Source: Actinomadura sp. K4S16 (GTDB taxonomy: Bacteria; Actinomycetota; Actinomycetes; Streptosporangiales; Streptosporangiaceae). From it: DNA of 64,000 nucleotides. Shown piece by piece: positions 17,440-29,400 of the stretch. The number at the start of each line of letters is the position of its first letter. Within the stretch, counting starts at the first letter, position 1. The notes under the pieces are model-generated. The model did not search any database. It had not been told where the DNA came from and was given only the letters and a program-made list of their open reading frames with translations. Made by a program: the position numbers and the translations under genes. Where the stretch lies: contig NZ_BDDE01000024.1 in NCBI RefSeq assembly GCF_008327685.1, forward strand, positions 62,001-126,000, read 5' to 3'.

Positions 17440-20400
17440 TTCTTCTGCCTCCACGCGGTCTGCAACTTGTCGATCTCGCCCTGGTCCAGGTCCACCAGCA
17501 GGTCGGACGGGGTGAACCCGCCCGCCGCGCCGGCGGCGACCTCCGCGGCGAGGCCGCGCAGCGCCGCGAACCAGCCCTCGGCGAGCTCCCGGACGTCGGC
17601 GGGGTCGAGCAGCCCGCCGGGCCACGTCCAGGTCGCCGACAGCACCGGGCCCGCGGGCAGGTCCCGGGTGAGGGCGTTGATCTCCAGGGCGTGCGCCATC
17701 GGCATGCGGGGGTCCTCCCCGGCGGGCAGGCCCTCCGGCGCGAGCGTCCAGTCGCCGCCCTCGTCCCCGGCAGCGACCCGGCCGAGGTAGTTGAACGCGA
17801 TCTGCGCGGGCGGGAGGCCGGCCAGCTCCTCGTCGCCGTCCACGTGGCGCAGCAGCCCGTAGCCGAGGACGTCCGGGACGGCGCGCAGCTGCTCCTTCAC
17901 CTTCTTGACGGCCGCGCCGCCGGCCGCGCCGCCCGCGTCCAGCCGGACGGGGTGGATCGAGGTGAACCAGCCGGCCGTGCGCGAGACGTCCACGCCGGGC
18001 ACGGAGTCCTCGCGGCCGTGGCCCTCCAGGTCGACCAGCACGCCGGTGCCGCGCCCGCCGCGGCGCCGGCGCCACTGGGCGACGGCGACGGCGAGGCCGG
18101 TGAGCAGCACGTCGTTGGCGCGCCCGTGGAACGCGGCGGGCACGTCGGTGAGCAGCGGCCCGGTGACGTCGGCGGGCAGGTCGAGGGTGAGCGAGCGGGC
18201 GCGGGCCGCGATGTCGGCGCGCGGGTCGAGCGGGCGGTCCGCGAGCTTCTGCGGCGGGCCGTCGACGATGTCGAGCCACTCCTCCAGGTCCTGCTCGCCC
18301 CGCTCGGCGGCGGTGAGCTTCTGCGCCCAGCGGCGGAAGGACGTCCCGACCGGCTGGAGCTCTCCCCCGGCCCAGGCCGTGACGAGGTCGGGGAGCAGGA
18401 TCCGCCAGGTCACGCCGTCCACGACCAGGTGGTGGAGGACGACGAGGAGGCGCCCCTGCTCGCAGCCCGCGTCGAACCAGACGAGCTGCGCGACGGTCCC
18501 GGCGGCCGGGTCGAGGCGGTCGCGGGCGGCGGCGGCCTGCTCGGTGATGACGGCCTGGGCCTTGTCGCCGTCCAGGCCCGCGATGTCGACGCGGGTGACG
18601 AGGTCGGTCGCGTCGACCGCGCCCTGCGGGCGGACGACCGGCTGCCAGCGGCCGCCGTCCACGTCCAGGCGGAGGCGCAGCACGTCGTGGTGGTCGATGA
18701 GGGTCCGGAGCGCGGCGGTCAGCCGCTCCGCGCCGAGCTCGGGCGGGGTGCGCAGCAGCATCGCCTGGTGGAAGCCGCTGATCAGCGACGCGTCGCCGTC
18801 CACCCGGTCGCGCAGCCACGCGATGATCGGGGTGATCGGGACGGGCCCGACCCCGGCGCCCGGCGCCTCGGTCTCGACCTCTTCGCCTTCGCCGACCGGT
18901 CTGGCGGTGGCGGCGAGTTCTTCGACGGTCTGGTGCTGGAAGACCTCGCGGGGGGTGATGACCAGGCCGGACTGGCGGGCTCGGGAGACGAGCTGGATGG
19001 CGATGATGGAGTCGCCGCCCAGGTCGAAGAACCCGTCGTCGATCCCGACCCGCTCCAGGCCGAGGACTTCGGCGAACAGCCGCGCCAGCGTCTCCTCCTC
19101 TGGCGTCCGGGGCGCGCGGGAGGACACCTTGGCCGAGAAGTCGGGCGCGGGCAGCGCCTTGCGGTCCAGCTTGCCGTTCGAGGTCAGCGGCAGCGCGTCC
19201 AGCTCCACGACCACGGCCGGGACCATGTAGTCCGGCAGCTCCCGGCCGACGAACCGGCGCAGCTCGGCGGTGTCGACTCCGCTGCCGGCCACGTAGGCGA
19301 CGAGGCGGTCGTCCCGGACGATCACCGCGGCGTCGGAGACCTCGCCGTGCCGCACCAGCGCCGACTCGATCTCGCCGAGTTCGATCCGGAAGCCGCGCAG
19401 CTGCACCTGCTGGTCGCTGCGGCCGAGGTACTCCAGACGGCCCCCGGCCAGCCAACGGCCCACGTCGCCCGTCCGGTACATGCGGGTGCCGGGCTCGCCG
19501 TGCGGGTCGGCGACGAACCGCTCGGCCGACAGGCCGGGACGGTTCAGGTAGCCGCGCGCCAGCCCGGGCCCCGCGACGTACAGCTCGCCGATGACGCCGG
19601 GCGCGACCGGCTGGAGACGGTCGTCCAGCACGTAGACGCGCAGGTCGGGGATGCCCACGCCGATGACGCTGCCCGGTGCGGCCTCCGCGTAGGCCCGGTC
19701 CAGCGCCACGTACGAGACGTGGACCGTGGTCTCGGTGATCCCGTACATGTTGACCAGGACGGGGGCGCTCTCGTCGTGCCGGGAGTACCAGTCCTCCAGG
19801 CGGCCGAGGTCGAGCGCCTCACCTCCGAAGACGACGTAGCGCAGCGCCAGGTCGGCGCCCGGGTTCTGCCGGTCGGCCGCCATCAACTGGTAGAAGGCCG
19901 ACGGGGTCTGGTTGAGGACGGTCACCCGCTCCCGCTCCAGGAGGGCGAGGAAGTCGTCGGGCGAACGCGAGGTCAGGTAGGGGACGACGACGAGCCTGCC
20001 CCCGTACAGCAGCGAACCCCACAGCTCCCAGACCGAGAAGTCGAAGGCATAGGAGTGGAACAGCGTCCACACGTCCTCCGGACCGAAGTCGAACCACTCC
20101 TCGGTCGAACGCAGCAACCGCACCACGTTCTGATGCGGAATCACCACACCCTTCGGACGCCCCGTCGAACCCGACGTGTAGATCACATACGCCGGATGGT
20201 CGGGGTCGATGGAGACACCGAGGTTCGTGTCGTCGTACCCGGCCGCGTCCAGATCGGCCAGATCCACCGGACGCAGGGTCAGGACAGGGCGCGCGTCCTC
20301 GACCATGTACGCGATCCGGTCTTCGGGGTAGTCCGGGTCGATCGGAACGTAGGCCGCGCCCGCCTTCAACACCCCGAGAATCGCCACCACCAGCTCCGCC

Positions 20401-23400
20401 GAACGCGGCAGAGCCAAAGCCACGAACTGCTCAGGCCCCACACCCCGCTCGACCAACCGCCGAGCCAGACGGTTCGCCCGCGCGTTCACCTCGCCATACG
20501 TCCACGACACACCCTCGAACGACACCGCCGCGGCACCCGGACGCGCCGCCGCCTGCGCCTCGAACAGCGCCGGGATCGTGGTCCACTCCGCGGAGTGCGC
20601 GGAGCCGCCCGCCCACTCGCCGAGGAGGAGCGAACGCTCCTCCGGCGCGAGGACGTCGGCGGCGCCGATGGGGGCGTCGGGGTCGGCGAGCAGCGCCGCG
20701 AGGTACCGCTCGAACCGCTCGACGAGGCCGCGCGCGGTGGACGGGTCGTAGAGGTCGAGCGCGTACTCCAGCTCGCCGTCGAGGCCGTCCGCCCGCTCGG
20801 TGAGGATCATCAGCAGGTCGAACCGGGAGACCCCGGCGGTGAGCGGCTCCAGCTCGGCGCTGAACCCCGGCATCTCCAGCCGGGCCTCCGGGTTGTTCTG
20901 GAACGTCAGCCCGACCTGGAACAGCGGGTGGCGCGCCAGGTGGCGGGGCGGGTTGAGCACCTCCACGAGCCGCTCGAAGGGGACGTCCTGGTGGGCGTAG
21001 GCGGCGAGGTCGGTCTCCTTCACCCGCCCGACCAGCTCGCGGAACGACGGATCGCCCGAGGTGTCGGTGCGGAAGACGAGCATGTTCACGAACATGCCGA
21101 CCAGATCGTCCAGCGCCTCGTCGGTCCGCCCCGCGATCGGCGAACCGATCGGCACGTCCGTCCCCGCGCCCAGCCGCGTCAGCAGCGCCGCGAACGCGGC
21201 CTGGGCGACCATGAACGGGCTGGCGCCGGTCTCCTGGGCGATCTTCTGCAGGCCGGCGCGGACGCCGGAGCCGAGGCGGAACCGGGCCGTCCCGCCCCGG
21301 TAGGACGCCTGCGCCGGGCGCGGCCGGTCGGCGGGCAGCGGCAGCTCCTCCGGCAGCCCCGCCAGCGCCTCACGCCAGTACGCGATCTGCCGGGAGATCA
21401 GACTCTCCGGATCGTCCTCCGAACCGAACAGCTCCCGCTGCCACAACGTGTAGTCCGCGTACTGGACGGGCAGCGGCGCCCAGTCGGGGGCGGCGCCCCC
21501 GGCCCGTGCCGCGTAGGCGGTGATGAAGTCGCGGGCCAGCGGCGCCATCGACCAGCCGTCGCCGCCGACGTGGTGCATGAGCAGCAGCGCGACGTGCTCC
21601 TGCGGCCCGACCCGGAACAGGTGGGTGCGCAGCGGCGGCTCGGCGGAGATGTCGAAGGCGTAGCCGGCGGCCATGGCGAGCCGCGTCGGCAGCTCCGCCT
21701 CGGTGGTCTCGGTGACCTCCAGCTCGGGCCGGGCCGCGGCGGCGTCCAGGATGAGCTGGCGCGGCACTCCCCCGCTGTCCGGCAGGACCGTGCGGAGCGA
21801 CTCGTGCCGCTCGACGAGGTCGCCGACGGCGGCGCGGAGCGCGTCGACGTCCAGCGGGCCGCGGATGCGCAGCGCGGTCGGCATGTTGTAGGTGGCCGAC
21901 GGCCCCTCGAAGCGGTTGAGGAACCAGTGCCGCTGCTGCGCGTAGGACGGCGGGAGCACGGCCGGGCGCTCGCGCGGCTCCAGCGCCGGGCGGACGGGCG
22001 CGCCGCCGTCGCCGAGCAGCGCGGCGAGGCGCGCGACGGTCGGCGCCTCGAACAGCGCCCGGACGGGCAGCTCGGCGTCGAGGGCGCGGCGGACCCGGCT
22101 CACGACCCGCATCGCGATGAGCGAGTTGCCGCCGAGCGCGAAGAAGTCGTCGTCGGCGCCGACCCGGTCCACGCCGAGCAGGTCGGCGAAGACGGCGGCG
22201 ACGGCCTCCTCCGCCTCCCCGGACGGGGCGCGGTAGGCGGTCGCCGGGGCGATCGCCAGGTCCGGCTTCGGGAGCGCCTTCGTGTCGACCTTGCCGTTCG
22301 GAGTGAGCGGCATCTCGTCCAGGACGACGACGGCGGCGGGCACCATCGACTCCGGCAGGCTCTCGCGGATGTGGGCGCGCAGCTCCTCGGGGTCGAGGTT
22401 CTCGCCGGGCGCGGCGACGACGTAGGCGACGAGGCGCTTCTCGACCGGCCCCTCCGCCGCTCGCGGCGCCGCCGGGAGGTCCCGCGGGGCGCCGGGAAGG
22501 TCGAGGGCGCCGACGGTGACGGCGCCGGCGGAGCCGACGGCCGCCTCCAGGGTCCGCCGGTACCAGCCGGCGAGCCGCTCGGCGGTCTCGCGGTCGAACA
22601 GGTCGAGGGCGTATTCGAGGGTCCCGGCGTACCCGCCCGCGCCGTCGCGGGCGTCCTCCAGCAGGAACTCCAGGTCGAACTTGGCGACCCCGGCGTCCAC
22701 CGGCTCGACGGCGACGGTCAGGCCCGGCAGCTCGACCGACGCCTCCGGGTTGTTCTGCAGGGTCAGCATGACCTGGAACAGCGGGTGCCGCGCCAACGAC
22801 CGCGCCGGGTTGAGCACCTCCACGAGCCGCTCGAACGGGACGTCCTGGTGGGCGTAGGCGGCGAGGTCGGTCTCCCGGACGCGGGCGAGCAGCTCGGCGA
22901 GCGACGGGTCGCCGGAGGTGTCGGTCCGCAGCACCAGCGTGTTGACGAAGACGCCGACGAGGTCGTCCAGGGCCTCGTCGGTGCGGCCCGCGACGGGCGA
23001 GCCGATCGGCACGTCCGTCCCGGCGCCGAGGCGCGTGAGCAGCGCGGCGAGCGCGGCCTGCAGCACCATGAACACGCTGACCTGGTGGTCGCGGGCGAGG
23101 GCGCGCAGCCCGTCCGCCAGCTCCGCCGGGACCTCGAAGGCGACCTGCCCGCCCCGGTAGGACGCGCGGTCCGGGCGGGGGCGGTCGTGCGGCAGCCTGA
23201 TCTGGTCGGGCAGCCCGGCGAGGGCGTCCTTCCAGTAGGCGATCTGGCGCGCGGCGAGGCTCGCCGGGTCGCGCTCGTCGCCGAGCAGCTCGCGCTGCCA
23301 GAGCGCGTAGTCGGCGTACTGGACGGGCAGCGGCTCCCACTCGGGGGCCTCGCCGCCGCGCCGGGCCAGGTAGGCGGTGATCACGTCGCGGGCGAGCGGC

Positions 23401-26400
23401 GCCATCGACCAGCCGTCCCCGGCGATGTGGTGCAGGACGATGAGCAGCAGGTGCTCGTCCGCGCCGAGCCGGTAGAGGTGGGCGCGCACCGGCAGCTCGT
23501 TCGCCAGGTCGAAGCCGCGCGTGGCGTCCGCGAAGAGGGCGGCGTGCAGGTCGGCGGGCTCGCCGACGGTCAGGCAGGGCTCGGCCTCGTCCGGCGCGAG
23601 GACGACCTGGTGGGGCTCGCCGTCGGCGTCGGCGAACAGCGTGCGCAGCGGCTCGTGGCGGGCGACGACGTCGCGCAGGGCGTCCCGCATCGCACCGGGG
23701 TCGACCGCGCCGGTGAGGCGCAGCGGGATCGGCATGTTGTAGGTGGCGGTGAGCCCTTCGAGCCGGTTCAGGAACCAGAGCCGCTCCTGCGCGTAGGACA
23801 CCGGCAGCGGCGCCGGGCGCTCGGCCGCCCGCAGCGCGGGCCGCTCCGCGTCCCCGGCGGAGGCGATGTACTCGGCCAGGCCCGCGACTGTCGGGGCCTC
23901 GAACAGCGCCCGGACCGGCAGTTCCACCCGCAGCGCGGCGCGGGCGCGGGCGACGACGCGGGTCGCCTTGAGGGAGTCGCCGCCGTGGTCGAAGAACCCG
24001 TCGTCGACGCCGACCCGGTCGAGGCCGAGGACGTCGGCGAAGATCCCGCAGAGGATCTCCTCGCGGGCGTCGCGGGGGCCGCGGGCGGTGAGCGACGCGG
24101 CGAAGTCCGGCTCGGGGAGCGCGGCGCGGTCGAGCTTGCCGTTCGGGGTGAGCGGCATCTCCTCCAGCACGACGATCGCCGACGGCACCATGTAGTCCGG
24201 CAGCGTCCCGGCGACGAAGGCGCGCAGCTCGGCCGGGTCCGCGGAGCCGACGACGTACCCGGCGAGGACGGTGTCGCCGACCGCGTCGCGGCGGGCGACC
24301 ACGACGCTCTGCGTCACCGCGGGGTGCGCGGACAGCGCCGTCTCGATCTCGCCCGGCTCGATCCGGAACCCGCGCACCTTCACCTGGTGGTCGAGGCGGC
24401 CGAGGTACTCGATGTGGCCGGCGCGGTTCCAGCGGACGAGGTCGCCCGTGCGGTACATCCGCTCGCCCGGCCCGCCGAACGGGCACGCGACGAACCGGTC
24501 CGCGGTCAGGCCGGGGCGGCGCAGGTAGCCGCGCGCGAGGCCGTCGCCCGCGAGGTACAGCTCGCCGGGCACGCCGACCGGGACCGGGCCGAGCCGGTCG
24601 TCCAGCACGTAGGCGCGGGTGTTGGCCATCGGGCGGCCGATCGGCGCGAGGCCCTCGGTGTTGCCGTCGTCGTACCACCCGGTGACGAAGATCGTCGCCT
24701 CGGTGGGGCCGTAGATGTTGGAGATCCGCGCGTCCGGCAGCAGCGCCCGGACGTCCCGGACGAGCTGCGGCGGCAGCGCCTCGCCGCCGAGCGCCACGTC
24801 CCCGGCCTCCAGCCGCAGGCCGCCGCGCGCCAGCAGCGCCGACACCGCGGACGGGACGCCGCTGATCAGCGTCCCCTGCCAGCCGCCGCGCTCGGCGACC
24901 TCCAGCAGGTCGCGCACGACCTCGATCTCGCCGCCGACGGTGAGCGGCACCAGCCACTCGAACACCGACACGTCGAAGTTCAGCGACGTGGAGAACAGCA
25001 CGCGCGCCATCCGGGCGGGCCCGTAGCTCGCCGTCGACTCGGCGCAGAAGTCCACGACGTTGGCGTGGGAGATCACGACGCCCTTGGGGCGCCCGGTCGA
25101 CCCGGACGTGTAGATGACGTACGCCGGGTTCGCCGGGCGCAGCGGCCGGACGCGTTCGGCGTCGGTGACGTCGTCGCCGCGCAGGCCGTCCAGGGAGAGC
25201 GCGTCGAGTTCGACGCGGGGGGCGCCCGCGGGCAGGTCCGCGTCCCGCGTCGTGATGACGCAGGCCGGGGCGGCGTCCTCCAGCATGTAGGCGACGCGGT
25301 CGGCCGGGTAGGCCAGGTCGATCGGCTGGTAGGCGGCGCCCGCCTTCAGCACGGCCAGCGCCGCGACGACCAGGTTCTCGTCGCGCGGCAACGCGAGGGC
25401 GACGAAGTCCTCCGCGCCGACCCCGCGGCCGATGAGGTGGCGGGCGAGGCGGTTCGCGCGGGAGTTCAGCTCGGCGTAGGTGAGCCGCGTCCCGCCGGCG
25501 ACCACGGCGGCGGCGTCCGGCGTCCGCGCCGCCTGCGCCTCGACCAGCTCGGGGACGACGGCCGGGGCGACCGGCAGGGCCGTGTCGTTCCAGCGGTGCA
25601 GGAGCGTGTCGCGCTCGGCGTCGTCCAGCAGGTCGACGGCGCTGAGCGGCAGGGACGGGTCGGCGGCGACCTGCGCCAGCAGCCGCTCCAGCCGGGCCGC
25701 CATCGCGGCGGCGGTCCCGGGGTCGAACAGGTCGAGCGCGTACTCCAGCCGGCAGTCGATCCCCGCCGGGGCGCCGGCCGCGTCCCGCGTCTCGTCCACC
25801 AGGAGCGCGAGGTCGAAGCGGGACACGCCCGGGTCGACCGGCTCCAGCGCGACCGTCAGGCCGGGCAGCTCGACCCGCGCGGACGGGTTGTTCTGGATCG
25901 AGATCATCGCCTGGAACAGCGGGTGCCGCGCCATCGACCGCTGCGGGTTCAGCACCTCGACGAGCCGCTCGAACGGGACGTCCTGGTGGGCGAACGCCGC
26001 GAGGTCGGCCTCGCGGACGCGGGCCAGCAGCTCGGCGAACGTCGGGTCCCCGGAGGTGTCGGTGCGCAGGACGAGCGTGTTGACGAACACGCCGACCAGG
26101 TCGTTCAGGGCCTCGTCGGCGCGCCCGGCGACCGGCGAGCCGATCGGCACGTCCGTCCCGGCGCCGAGCCGGGTGAACAGGCCGGCGAGCGCGGCCTGCA
26201 GCACCATGAACAGGCTGGCGCGGTGGTCGCGGCCGAGCGCGGCGAGAGCCTCGTGCAGGGCGGGCGGCAGCGTGAACGGATGCTGGGCGCCCCGGTAGGT
26301 GGCGCGCGGCGGGCGCGGCCGGTCGGCGGGCAGCGCCAGCTCCTCGGGCAGTCCCGCAAGGGCCTCGCGCCAGTAGGCGAGCTGCGTGCTGATCACGCTG

Positions 26401-29400
26401 CCCGGGTCGTCCTCGCCGCCGAGGACGTCCCGCTGCCAGAGGGCGTAGTCGGCGTACTGGACCGGCAGCGGCTCCCAGCGCGGCTCGCCCCCGGCGGCGC
26501 GGGCGGCGTAGGCGGTGATGAGGTCGGCGGCGAGCGGCTCCATCGACCAGCCGTCCCCGGCGATGTGGTGCATCACCAGCAGCAGCAGGTGGTCGTCCTC
26601 GGCGACGCGGAACACGTGCGCGCGGACGGGCGGCTCGGCGGCCAGGTCGAACCCGCGCGTCGCGGCCTCGAACACCGCGGCGTGGAGCCCGTCTTCGGAT
26701 ACGTCTCCCTGTGGGGGGACGACCCCCCACTCCCCCCGGAGGGGGGAGACATCGGTGTACTCCGGTTCGACCTCGATCTGGTCCGGAGTGAGGATGCGCT
26801 GGTAAGGCTCGCCCTCGACCTGCACGAACACCGTGCGGAGCGCCTCGTGTCTCGCCATCATGTCGCGCATCGCGGCGCGGACGGCGGCGAGGTCCAGCTC
26901 GCCGGTCAGCCGCAGCGGGATCGGGATGTGGTAGGTCGCGTTCGGGCCTTCGAGGTCGTGGATGAACCACAGGCGCCGCTGCGCGTACGACACGGGCACG
27001 AGGGCGGGGCGCTCGGCCGGGACGAGCCTGGGGCGCGCGTCCCCGTCGGCCTCCTTGAGCAGGGCGGCGAGCGCGGCGACGGTCGGCGCCTCGAACAGCG
27101 CGCGGACGCCCAGGTCGGCGTCCAGCGCGGCACGCGCCCGCGACACCACCCGGGTCGCCTTGAGGGAGTCGCCGCCGAGGTCGAAGAAGTTGTCGTCGAT
27201 CCCCACCCGCTCCACGCCGAGGACCTCGGCGAACACGGCGCACAGCGTCTCCTCGCGGGCGTCGCGCGGCTCCCGGCCGCCCGTCGGCGCGGTGAGGTCC
27301 GGCGCGGGCAGGGCGGCCCGGTCGAGCTTGCCGTTGGGGTTCAGCGGCATCTCGTCCAGGACGACGACCGCCGAGGGGACCATGTACTCGGGCAGCACGG
27401 CGGCCGCGGACCGCCGGAGCTCGGCGGGATCCGCCCCGTCCGACACGACGTAGGCGACGAGGACGGTGTCGCCCGCGTTGTCGCGGCGCGCGACGACCAC
27501 GCTCTGCGTCACGGCCGGGTGCGCGGACAGCGCCGTCTCGATCTCGCCCGGCTCGATCCGGAACCCGCGCACCTTCACCTGGTGGTCGAGGCGGCCGAGG
27601 TACTCGATGTGGCCGGCGGCGTTCCAGCGGACGAGGTCGCCCGTCCGGTACATGCGCCCGCCCGGCTCCCCGAAGGGGCAGGCGACGAACCGGTCCGCGG
27701 TCAGCTCGGGGCGGCGCAGGTAGCCGCGCGCGAGCCCGTCGCCCGCGAGGTACAGCTCACCGGGCACGCCCACCGGCACCGGCCGCAGCGAGGCGTCCAG
27801 CACGTAGGCGCGGGTGTTGGCGATCGGGCCGCCGATCGGGGCGTGGCCCGCGGCGTTGCCGTCGTCGAACCAGGCCGCCGCGTAGACGGTCGCCTCGGTG
27901 GGGCCGTAGATGTTGGAGATCCGCGCGTCCGGCAGGAGGGCCCGCAGGTCCTGGACGAGCCGCGCCGGGAGCGCCTCCCCCGCGAGCACCACGTCCCCGG
28001 CCCGGAGGTCGAGGGCGCCGGTGGCCAGCAGGGCGGACATCGCGGACGGGACGCCGCTGATCAGCGTCCCCTGCCAGCCGCCGCGCTCGGCGACCTCCAG
28101 CAGGTCGCGGACGACCTCGATGCGGCCGCCCACCGTGAGCGGGGTCAGCCACTCGAAGACCGACACGTCGAAGTTGAGGGACGTGGAGAACAGCACGCGG
28201 GCGAGCCGCTCCGGGCCGAAGTCCCTCCCCGCCCAGGCGCACAGGTCGACGGCGCTGGCGTGGGAGACGACGACGCCCTTCGGACGTCCCGTCGAGCCCG
28301 AGGTGTAGATGACGTAGGCCGCGTTGCCCGGGCGGAGCGGCCGGACGCGGTCGGCGTCGGACGGGCTCGCCGCCGGGCGGCCCGCGAGGTCGAGGGCGTC
28401 CAGCAGGACGCGCGGGGTCGTGCCGGGCAGGTCGGCGCCGGACGTGGTGATGACGCAGGCCGGGGCGGCGTCCTCCAGCATGTAGGCGATGCGGTCGGCC
28501 GGGTAGGCCAGGTCGATCGGCTGGTAGGCGGCGCCCGCCTTCAGCACGGCCAGCGCCGCGACCACCAGGTCCTCGTCGCGCGGCAGGGCCAGCGCGACGA
28601 AGTCCTCCGGGCCGACACCTCGGGCGATCAGGTGGCGGGCGAGGCGGTTGGCGCGCTCGTCCAGCTCCCGGTAGGTGAGGGTCGTGCCGCCGCGGGTGAC
28701 GGCCGGGGCGTCCGGCGTGCGGGCGGCCTGCGCCTCGAACAGCTCGGGGACGACGGCCGGCTCGACCGGCGCCGCCGTGTCGTTCCACTCCCCCAGCACG
28801 CGGGCCCGTTCCGCGTCGTCGAGCAGCTCGACCTCGCGGAGCGGCGTGGCCGGGTCGACGTCGGCGAGCACGCCCAGGAACCGGATGTACCGGTCCAGGT
28901 GCGTTGCCACCTGGTCCTCGGCGTACAGGTCCGGGTGCGCCTCGAAGTCGACGCGCATGCCGGCGCCGTCGAAGTTGTCGTAGATGTTGATCGACAGGTC
29001 GTCGATCGGGCCGGTGGTGATCGCGTGCATCCGCGCCGGCAGGCCCGCGAAGTCCAGCCGGTAGTCGAACGCCATGATGTTGATGACCGGGCCGTAGAGG
29101 CGGCGGCGCTCGCCCAGCAGCTTCAGGTCGCGCAGCAGGTCCTCGCGCCGGTAGTGCTGGTGGCGCAGCGCCCGCGCGCTCGCCCGCGTCGCCGCGCGGA
29201 CCAGCTCGTCCACCGTCATGTCGGGGCGGACCTGGACGCGCAGCGGCAGGATGGTCGCCAGCATCGCCGGGGTGTCCAGCGCGACCTGCGTCGTGCGGCC
29301 GGTGACGGCCAGGCCGAGGACGACGTCCTCGGTGCCCGTCATCCGCGCCACGTACGCGGCCGTCGCCGCGATCGCCAGGCCCTGCGTCGCGGTGCGGAGC

